In this document: in pieces, positions 42,155-47,806 of the stretch | How the letters are laid out: every line of letters starts with the position of its first letter | Numbering within the stretch: position 1 is the first letter of the stretch | NCBI GenBank assembly: GCA_029240055.1 | Contig: JARBTT010000004.1 | Coordinates: forward strand, 1-47,806 | Direction of reading: 5' to 3' | From: Anaerosinus sp. | Lineage (GTDB): Bacteria; Bacillota; Negativicutes; JARBTT01 | Length of the DNA: 47,806 nt | Notes under the pieces: generated by a model | What the model was told of the DNA's origin: nothing | What the model saw: only the letters and a program-made list of their open reading frames with translations | Database searches by the model: none | Position numbers and translations under genes: made by a program

Positions 42155-42619
42155 CTATTCAGTGTCTGTTTTATCTGAAGGAGCAGTAGGTTTTTGTGGT
42201 GCACACGGAAAACTGCAATCTGGATTCAGTGGGTCTGGCGGCGAAAAACAAGAATTTTCTTCGCAATAACAGTTTAAAATACGACGTAAAACTTCAATTT
42301 CTATAATTTCTTCAATGGTATGCTCTTCAATGGGATTTTGGGCCAAACTAAAGAAGTCAATTGGAGCACAGGTTGTGCTTAAAAATTGAGCCAAGAATTT
42401 GATTTTACAACAGAGTAATTCTAATAAAATATCGATCAATGTTCCGCTACGGTCAAAGCGAATAATTGCTCGTTCGTAAACTTCAATTGGCACGCCTGGT
42501 GTTCGACCGATTTCTTCAGCAGAGCCAACCAATAACCGATAGGTACTAGATAATGAAGCGAGATTAGGTACTAGCGCATTAACATCAGAAATAATGGCAC
42601 TTAAAATTGGCGTAGCCAT
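42155..42619 (-). CDS. Hypothetical protein with Cys/Pro-rich tail
   Basis: I do not recognise the family. The 154-residue product has a mainly helical N-terminal part (about 1-115, ATPILSAIISDVNALVPNL, LIDILLELLCCKIKFLAQFL) and a C-terminal tail rich in Cys and Pro (CYCEENSCFSPP, then DCSFPCAPQKPTAPS). No signal peptide or membrane segment is clear. The Cys pairs could bind metal or form cross-links; spore-coat proteins can look like this, but that is a guess. ATG 42619 (minus) follows AGAGGTGA by about 9 bases; a GTG at 42631 overlaps that site. Confidence 0.7.
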   Translation of the reverse strand: MATPILSAIISDVNALVPNLASLSSTYRLLVGSAEEIGRTPGVPIEVYERAIIRFDRSGTLIDILLELLCCKIKFLAQFLSTTCAPIDFFSLAQNPIEEHTIEEIIEIEVLRRILNCYCEENSCFSPPDPLNPDCSFPCAPQKPTAPSDKTDTE

Positions 42620-42773
42620 AACAGAAATCACCTCTCATACAGTTACTACATCATAGTATGCCATAAGGCCTTTCTTGGTGAAGGCAGGATTGCGTAAGGC
42701 GATAGAGAATTATACACTTTAAAAGTAAAATAACAAATAATAAATTCATACCAATGAAAGGTAGGTGAACAGC

Positions 42774-42977
42774 GTGGAAAGAGTTCACTATGATATTGGA
42801 GACACCGTAAAAATGAAAAAAGTACATCCGTGTGGGACCGATCTTTGGGAAATTACTCGTACGGGCATCGATTTCGGTATAAAATGCAAAGGTTGTGGTC
42901 GCTTCGTTATGATACCACGCCCCAAATTTGAAAAGGCAGTGAAAGCAATCATTGCAAAAAAACAGGTGGAAGAGTAA
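42774..42977 (+). CDS. DUF951 family protein (YyzM-like)
   Basis: The 67-residue product matches DUF951: ERVHYDIGDTVKMKKVHPCGTDLWEI, then DFGIKCKGCGRFVMIPRPKFEKA. Three Cys (HPCG, KCKGC) look like a metal site. Function unknown; the gene usually sits near ychF at the origin flank in Firmicutes, as here. The start is most likely GTG 42774, 6 bases after AAAGGTAGGTG; a GTG at 42765 lies inside that site. Confidence 0.88.
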   Translation: MERVHYDIGDTVKMKKVHPCGTDLWEITRTGIDFGIKCKGCGRFVMIPRPKFEKAVKAIIAKKQVEE

Positions 42978-43051
42978 CCCGCAATCAATACGCAAAACAG
43001 AAGGACAAATCAACTCGGGTGTAAATTTTTATTCGTTCATGATAAATGTTA

Positions 43052-43081
43052 TTGACAGAGTCCGTCACCATCGAATATAAT
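43052..43081 (+). promoter_or_regulatory. Promoter of the ZTP riboswitch transcript
   Basis: TTGACA (43052-43057), 18-bp spacer, TATAAT (43076-43081). Confidence 0.75.
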
Positions 43082-43104
43082 AATCTCATAAAACAAAATA
43101 TTTA

Positions 43105-43176
43105 TAATACAGAACTGGCGGAACAAGTGGTTTACCACGGGGGACTGTATTTTTTTAAAGCCGACCGCCTGGGCAT
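43105..43176 (+). ncRNA. ZTP riboswitch (pfl motif)
   Basis: The conserved blocks of this class are present in order: ACTGGCGG (43114-43121), GGTTTACCACGGGGGAC (43129-43145), a variable T-rich linker, and GCCGACCGCCTGGGCA (43160-43175). The class binds ZTP/ZMP, an alarmone of low 10-formyl-tetrahydrofolate, and controls one-carbon genes such as purH, fhs and pfl. Here pflB is the next intact gene, matching the motif's name. The 3' block also forms the left arm of the terminator, so ligand binding should allow readthrough. Confidence 0.93.
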
Positions 43177-43206
43177 AGTTATCTAAGCTCAGGCGGTTTT
43201 TTGTCG
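43164..43206 (+). terminator. Expression-platform terminator of the ZTP riboswitch
   Basis: ACCGCCTGGGC (43164-43174) / GCTCAGGCGGT (43187-43197) with one wobble, then TTTTTTG. It shares its left arm with the aptamer. Confidence 0.88.
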
Positions 43207-43265
43207 TTTTCTTAAGGTGATTTTTTAGTTCACAAAAAACGAATGAGTGCAAAAATAGTGAATCA

Positions 43266-43350
43266 AAAAGGAGGTAACAATATAAATTTAGTACCAGATA
43301 TTAAAAGTTACTCATATTACCTTGACACATATTGTTTAACTCGAATATAA
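43266..43350 (+). pseudogene. Ribosome-binding site with a 22-codon frame lacking a start codon
   Basis: AAAAGGAGGT (43266-43275) is followed at the ideal 6-base spacing by ATA (43282) instead of ATG, GTG or TTG. The frame runs NLVPDIKSYSYYLDTYC and ends at TAA (43348-43350). It may be a leader peptide with a mutated start, a remnant of a gene once controlled by the riboswitch, or chance. The pflB promoter overlaps its end. Confidence 0.3.
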
Positions 43351-43351
43351 T
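43322..43351 (+). promoter_or_regulatory. Second promoter before pflB, downstream of the riboswitch
   Basis: TTGACA (43322-43327), 18-bp spacer, TATAAT (43346-43351). It would give pflB a transcript that escapes the ZTP riboswitch. The leader is about 108 nt. Confidence 0.72.
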
Positions 43352-43465
43352 AGGCACATCAAGAACATAATAATCTAATATTGCAGGACTTAAAATAGCG
43401 CTGTTTATGGGAAAATTTTAAACGTTCTTAATGATATTTTTATCGATGAAATAGGAGGAGTTCTC

Positions 43466-45691
43466 ATGCAAAATTGGCAAGGATTTAAAGAAGGTAATTG
43501 GCAACAATTCATAGATGTAAGAAATTTTATTCAAACAAACTATAAACCTTATGAAGGTGATAATAGCTTTTTAGCGGGGATTACTGACAAAACGAAAGCA
43601 GTTTGGGATGTATGCAAAAATCTATTAGCAGAAGAAAATAAAAAAGGTATTCTTGATGTGGATACAAAAGTTGTTTCTACTACGACATCACATAAAGCGG
43701 GCTATATCGATAAAGAAAACGAAGTTATTTTTGGTTTACAAACAGATGCTCCATTAAAACGTGGTGTTATCGTAAATGGTGGCGTTCGTATGGCAGAACA
43801 AGCTTGCGAAGAATATGGTTATGAATTAGATCAAAATATCAAAGATATCTATACAAATAATGTGACTACCCATAATAGTGCAGTATTTAGCATTTATACC
43901 CCAGAAATGCGTAAAGCCCGTAAATTAGGCATCATCACAGGATTGCCGGATGCTTATGGTCGTGGTCGTATCATTGGCGATTATCGTCGTGTAGCGCTTT
44001 ATGGAATCAATCGTTTAATCGCGGAAAAAGAAAAAGATTTAAATGAAAAGTTCAATGTGCCAATGACAGAGGAAACTTTACGCAGTCGTGATGAAATTGC
44101 TAAACAAATTTCTGCACTCAAAGATTTGATTACTATGGGTGAAGAATATGGTTTTGATATGAGCGAGCCTGCCCAAAATGCCAAAGAAGCAGTGCAATGG
44201 GTATACTTCGGCTATCTTGCAGCGATTAAAGATCAAAACGGTGCAGCAATGTCTATCGGTCGTGTATCAACATTCCTAGACATTTATATTTCTCGTGATA
44301 TTGAAAATGGTACCTTAACCGAAAGCGGTGCGCAGGAATTGATGGATCAATTTGTGATCAAGTTGCGTTTGGCTCGGATGCTTAGAACACCGGAATACAA
44401 TGAATTATTCGCCGGTGATCCACTTTGGGTAACAGAATCTATTGGTGGGATTGGACAAGATGGTCGTTCTTTAGTAACTAAAAATTCTTATCGTGTACTT
44501 CACACTTTATATAATTTAGGGCCAGCACCAGAACCAAATTTAACAGTGCTTTGGTCAGAAAAATTACCAACCAAATTTAAAGAATTCTGTGCGCAAGTAT
44601 CGATCGATACGAGTGCAATCCAGTATGAAAATGATGAAGTAATGCGTCCAATTTACGGGGATGATTATGGTATCGCTTGTTGTGTATCGGCGATGCAAAT
44701 TGGACACCAAATGCAATTCTTTGGCGCACGGGCAAATTTAGCAAAATCATTATTACTTGCCATTAATGGCGGTTTAGATGAAAATGCAGCCAAACAATTA
44801 GCACCAGCAATGCCAATTGTCGATGGTGAATATTTGGATTACGAAGTTGTTCGCAAAAATTACTCTAAAGTACTCGCATGGCTCGCGGGTCTTTATGTAA
44901 ATACCATGAATTTAATCCATTTTATGCATGATAAACACGCCTATGAAGCAGGGCAAATGGCGCTTCATGATAGCGAAGTAAAACGTTTGATGGCGTTTGG
45001 CGTAGCTGGACTTTCCGTAGCAGTTGACTCACTTAGTGCCATTCGCTATGCAAAAGTAAAAGCAATCCGTGATGAAAACGGTATTGCGAAAGAATTTGCA
45101 ATCGAAGGTGAATTCCCAATGTACGGTAACAATGATCCACGTGTAGATAGCTTAGCAAAAGAAATTACGCATGAATTTATTATGGAACTGAGAAAACATG
45201 AAACGTATCGCAAGGCAGAGCATACTTTATCGGTACTTACGATTACCTCCAATGTTATGTATGGTAAGAAAACTGGGGCGACTCCAGATGGACGTAAAGC
45301 CGGCGAAGCATTTGCTCCAGGAGCAAACCCAATGCATGGCCGCGATAAACATGGTGCATTGGCCGCGATGAAATCTGTTACAAATATTTCTTATGATGAT
45401 TGCCGTGATGGTATTTCTTATACCTTCTCCATCATTCCTGCCGCACTTGGTAAAAATGCTGATGTGCGTGCGAAAAATTTAGTAGCATTATTAGACGGTT
45501 ATTCTGCTTGCCATGGTCATCATATTAATATCAATGTATTTGATCGGGCGCTACTCGAAGCAGCAATGAAAGAACCAGAAAATTATCCGCAACTTACCAT
45601 CCGTGTATCTGGTTATGCAGTTAATTTCGTAAAACTTAGTAAGGCGCATCAATTGGAAGTAATTAGACGTACTTTCTATGAAGCAGTTTAA
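43466..45691 (+). CDS. pflB: Formate C-acetyltransferase (pyruvate formate-lyase)
   Basis: Pfl converts pyruvate and CoA to acetyl-CoA and formate by a glycyl-radical mechanism. The 741-residue product has the catalytic Cys pair Cys405-Cys406 in GIACCVSAM and the radical Gly716 in [12 protein letters not shown] near the C-terminus. Length and order fit E. coli PflB (760). The ATG follows AGGAGGAG. It overlaps pflA by 14 bases. Control appears double: a ZTP riboswitch-dependent and an independent promoter. The enzyme is oxygen-sensitive, consistent with an anaerobe. Confidence 0.97.
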   Translation: MQNWQGFKEGNWQQFIDVRNFIQTNYKPYEGDNSFLAGITDKTKAVWDVCKNLLAEENKKGILDVDTKVVSTTTSHKAGYIDKENEVIFGLQTDAPLKRGVIVNGGVRMAEQACEEYGYELDQNIKDIYTNNVTTHNSAVFSIYTPEMRKARKLGIITGLPDAYGRGRIIGDYRRVALYGINRLIAEKEKDLNEKFNVPMTEETLRSRDEIAKQISALKDLITMGEEYGFDMSEPAQNAKEAVQWVYFGYLAAIKDQNGAAMSIGRVSTFLDIYISRDIENGTLTESGAQELMDQFVIKLRLARMLRTPEYNELFAGDPLWVTESIGGIGQDGRSLVTKNSYRVLHTLYNLGPAPEPNLTVLWSEKLPTKFKEFCAQVSIDTSAIQYENDEVMRPIYGDDYGIACCVSAMQIGHQMQFFGARANLAKSLLLAINGGLDENAAKQLAPAMPIVDGEYLDYEVVRKNYSKVLAWLAGLYVNTMNLIHFMHDKHAYEAGQMALHDSEVKRLMAFGVAGLSVAVDSLSAIRYAKVKAIRDENGIAKEFAIEGEFPMYGNNDPRVDSLAKEITHEFIMELRKHETYRKAEHTLSVLTITSNVMYGKKTGATPDGRKAGEAFAPGANPMHGRDKHGALAAMKSVTNISYDDCRDGISYTFSIIPAALGKNADVRAKNLVALLDGYSACHGHHININVFDRALLEAAMKEPENYPQLTIRVSGYAVNFVKLSKAHQLEVIRRTFYEAV

Positions 45692-46415
45692 TGTGGTAGG
45701 ATATTATCATTCCAAAGAAACCTTTGGTACTGTGGATGGTAAAGGGATTCGTTACGTACTATTTTTGGCGGGGTGCAGCTTAGGCTGTGCCTTTTGCCAT
45801 AATCCAGATAGCTGGGCACGTGGTGATAAGACGATTACGGTAGAGGAAGTAATCGCCGATATTGAGCAGTATCGCAGTTTTTATGAATCCTCGGGTGGCG
45901 GCATTACAGTAAGCGGGGGCGAACCATTGTTGCAATCAGAGTTTGTAGCAACACTATTTGCAGCTTGTCATAAAGCAAAGATTCATACAACAGTAGATAC
46001 GGCTGGCTTTTATCAGCAAGATGTCCTGGATGCAGTTCTAGCGCATACCGATCATGTGTTGTTTTCCTTGAAGGCGGTGGATTCAAAAATTCATCAGTAC
46101 TTAACAAAGGCTGATAACAAGCAGATTTTAAAAAATCTAGCGTACATTGCAAAACGTAAACCAATATCGCTTCGTTATGTGGTGGTTCCTGGGGTAAATG
46201 ATGCTGCTGAAGAAATTGATGCCTTAGCCGATTTAATCAAAAAAATCGGTGGGGATGTAAAAGTAGAATTACTCGGGTATCACACGATGGGCGTTTATAA
46301 ATGGAAGGAACTTGGCATGGAGTACAAACTTGCTGATGTCAAAGCTGCCAGCAAAGAAGATGTGCAAAAGGTACGTGACCAGTTAGAAAAAGCCGGAATT
46401 GAGATGCAATATTAA
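45678..46415 (+). CDS. pflA: Pyruvate formate-lyase activating enzyme
   Basis: This radical-SAM enzyme makes the glycyl radical on Pfl. The 245-residue product has the cluster motif Cys33-x3-Cys37-x2-Cys40 ([12 protein letters not shown]), then [15 protein letters not shown] for SAM binding, and the family's VDTAGF and [11 protein letters not shown] segments. The start ATG 45678 lies inside the end of pflB; another ATG near the pflB stop (45690) is out of frame. It has no strong ribosome-binding site, so translation coupling with pflB is likely. A terminator follows. Confidence 0.96.
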   Translation: MKQFNVVGYYHSKETFGTVDGKGIRYVLFLAGCSLGCAFCHNPDSWARGDKTITVEEVIADIEQYRSFYESSGGGITVSGGEPLLQSEFVATLFAACHKAKIHTTVDTAGFYQQDVLDAVLAHTDHVLFSLKAVDSKIHQYLTKADNKQILKNLAYIAKRKPISLRYVVVPGVNDAAEEIDALADLIKKIGGDVKVELLGYHTMGVYKWKELGMEYKLADVKAASKEDVQKVRDQLEKAGIEMQY

Positions 46416-46447
46416 TTGCTAACGGATAAAAGAAATAAAAGGAATGC

Positions 46448-46484
46448 AAATATCGGATGCTAATAGAGTATCCGGTATTTTTTT
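46448..46484 (+). terminator. Terminator of the pfl operon
   Basis: AAATATCGGATGCT (46448-46461) / AGTATCCGGTATTT (46467-46480), two wobbles, AATAG loop, followed by TTTTC. Confidence 0.82.
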
Positions 46485-46525
46485 CATTATAGAGGTTAGA
46501 ATTACTTCTAAAATTTCGCTAGGTA

Positions 46526-46554
46526 TTGCAAATAAAGCCTAGATACTCTACAAT
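46526..46554 (+). promoter_or_regulatory. Promoter of ychF
   Basis: TTGCAA (46526-46531), 17-bp spacer, TACAAT (46549-46554). A small perfect hairpin, GGACAG-TTG-CTGTCC (46596-46610), lies in the leader. Confidence 0.6.
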
Positions 46555-46652
46555 TATAGGGACTTGGTTTTTCTTAAATATAGATGCATTTGTAAGGACA
46601 GTTGCTGTCCGTTTCAATAAAATAATATTAGAATAAGGTGGAATTTTCATTT

Positions 46653-47759
46653 ATGAGTAATTTAGAAGTAGGGATCGTTGGATTACCTAACGTTGGCAAG
46701 AGTACATTGTTTAATGCGATTACAAAAGCCGGTGCTGAGGCGGCGAATTATCCGTTCTGTACCATTGAACCGAATATTGGTGTCGTGGATGTACCAGATC
46801 CTCGTTTAGCAGTATTAAGTGATATGAACAATGCGAGAAGAATTGTTCCAGCATCGATCCGTTTCGTGGATATTGCAGGCCTTGTAAAAGGTGCAGCACA
46901 AGGAGAAGGTTTGGGCAATAAATTTTTGTCGCACATTCGTCAAGTAGATGCGGTTGCGCAAGTAATTCGTTGTTTTATTGATGAGAATATTACACATGTT
47001 GAAGGAAATATCGATCCATTGCGTGATATCGAAATCATTAATACTGAATTGTGCTTAGCTGATCTAGAATCCGTTGAAAAACGTATGGAACGTTCCCAAA
47101 AGATGGTCAAAAGCGGCGATAAAAAAGCAAAAGTAGAAATGGATTTACTGACCCGCATTAAAGACATGCTAGGTGAAGCATTGCCAGCTCGCCGTGTAGA
47201 AATGAATGAAGATGAATTATTAATCGTTCGCGATTTAAATCTTTTAACTTTAAAACCGATTCTTTTCGTAGCAAATGTTGCGGAAGATGAAGTAGCAACT
47301 GCTGAAGCGGAAAATGCCTACGTACAAAAAGTAAAAGAATATGCAAAACACGAGGGGGCAGAAGTCATCGTTGTTTCCGCGAAAGTAGAGTCTGAAATTG
47401 CTGAACTTGGTGATGAAGATGCGAAAGACTTCTTAGCAGAACTAGGATTAGAACAATCTGGTTTGGATAAATTAATTAAGGCTTCTTTCAAATTATTAGG
47501 ACTGATCACGTTCTTAACTGCTGGAGTGCAAGAGGTCCACGCTTGGACAATCACAGAAGGTACCAAAGCACCAGAAGCTGGTGGTAAAATCCATAGTGAT
47601 ATCGAACGTGGTTTTATCCGGGCAGAAATTGTCTCTTATGATGACTTGATTGCTGCTGGCAGTCAAAATGCAGCCAAAGAAAAAGGGCAAGTTCGTCTTG
47701 AAGGTAAAGAGTATATCATGAAAGACGGCGATGTAACGTATTTCCGATTTAATGTTTGA
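46653..47759 (+). CDS. ychF: Redox-regulated ATPase YchF (Obg family)
   Basis: The 368-residue product is an Obg-related P-loop protein that prefers ATP over GTP and associates with ribosomes. Walker A GLPNVGKST (10-18), then DIAGLVKGAAQGEGLGNKFL and the C-terminal TGS domain (about 280-368, LITFLTAGVQEVHAWTI) are all present. A GTG at 46638 lies within the ribosome-binding sequence AAGGTGG; ATG 46653 gives the standard N-terminus MSNLEVGIVGLPNVG. In Bacillus the homologue (yyaF) also stands in this origin-flank segment, just before rpsF-ssb-rpsR. Confidence 0.96.
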   Translation: MSNLEVGIVGLPNVGKSTLFNAITKAGAEAANYPFCTIEPNIGVVDVPDPRLAVLSDMNNARRIVPASIRFVDIAGLVKGAAQGEGLGNKFLSHIRQVDAVAQVIRCFIDENITHVEGNIDPLRDIEIINTELCLADLESVEKRMERSQKMVKSGDKKAKVEMDLLTRIKDMLGEALPARRVEMNEDELLIVRDLNLLTLKPILFVANVAEDEVATAEAENAYVQKVKEYAKHEGAEVIVVSAKVESEIAELGDEDAKDFLAELGLEQSGLDKLIKASFKLLGLITFLTAGVQEVHAWTITEGTKAPEAGGKIHSDIERGFIRAEIVSYDDLIAAGSQNAAKEKGQVRLEGKEYIMKDGDVTYFRFNV

Positions 47760-47779
47760 TTTCAATTTCATATAAATTT

Positions 47780-47806
47780 AAAGACCTGCTAAAGTAGCAG
47801 GTCTTT
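47780..47806 (+). terminator. Terminator after ychF, cut by the window end
   Basis: AAAGACCTGCT (47780-47790) / AGCAGGTCTTT (47796-47806), a perfect 11-bp stem; the T run is at the window edge. Confidence 0.8.

Noticed and set aside
42069-42269. 66-codon plus-strand frame
   Set aside because: Overlaps the better supported minus-strand Cys-rich gene, which has a good ribosome-binding site.

Overview
The window is AT-rich, densely coded DNA from a low-GC anaerobic member of the Bacillota. Pyruvate formate-lyase, HydF, a split cobalamin methionine synthase and iron-sulfur-rich glutamate synthase point to an anaerobe. A YyaC-type (DUF1256) gene points to a lineage that sporulates or once did. 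Overall gene content reminds me of Negativicutes, but that is an impression, not a proof. I saw no rRNA, tRNA, insertion sequence, phage gene or CRISPR array.

The skeleton is the conserved flank of a chromosome origin: yidC (3' end), jag, mnmE, mnmG, rsmG, noc, parA, parB, yyaC, a DUF951 (yyzM-like) gene and ychF occur in the order I recall for Bacillus subtilis. Metabolic cassettes are interleaved. Segregation signals are visible: two perfect 16-bp parS sites (one inside parB, one just after its stop codon) and a near-perfect Noc-binding site inside noc.

Region by region: 1-6110 holds membrane-insertion, RNA-modification and nucleoid-occlusion genes. 6190-6669 is an unknown secreted protein. 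6988-11483 is a full sorbitol PTS operon (SorC-type regulator, srlD, srlM, srlA, srlE, srlB). 11690-14749 (minus) is methionine synthase without its reactivation domain, plus that domain as a separate gene. 15007-22005 is parAB, aspA, hydF, DUF554, DUF4446, an M23 peptidase and a bactofilin. 22187-22777 is yyaC (minus). 23593-28661 is a three-gene glutamate synthase preceded by a leader of about 375 nt. 28887-36645 is a branched-chain-type amino-acid ABC system with three tandem binding proteins and one livHMGF set. 36727-38617 is a CBS-ACT protein and a cation efflux gene behind a NiCo riboswitch. 38756-42619 is a mixed minus-strand block (secreted hydrolase, XRE regulator with a membrane protein, nitrilase-family amidase, Cys-rich unknown). 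42774-47759 is DUF951, a ZTP riboswitch, pflB-pflA and ychF.

Physiologically the cassettes fit a fermenter. Sorbitol enters as sorbitol-6-phosphate and is oxidised to fructose-6-phosphate; pyruvate is cleaved to acetyl-CoA and formate by Pfl; AspA yields fumarate and ammonium; glutamate synthase and the Liv-type transporter handle nitrogen and amino acids. RNA-based control is prominent: a NiCo riboswitch, a ZTP (pfl-motif) riboswitch, an unassigned terminator-bearing leader before livH and a long unassigned leader before glutamate synthase. The last two are the best candidates for undescribed elements. I did not find a clearly novel multi-gene system.
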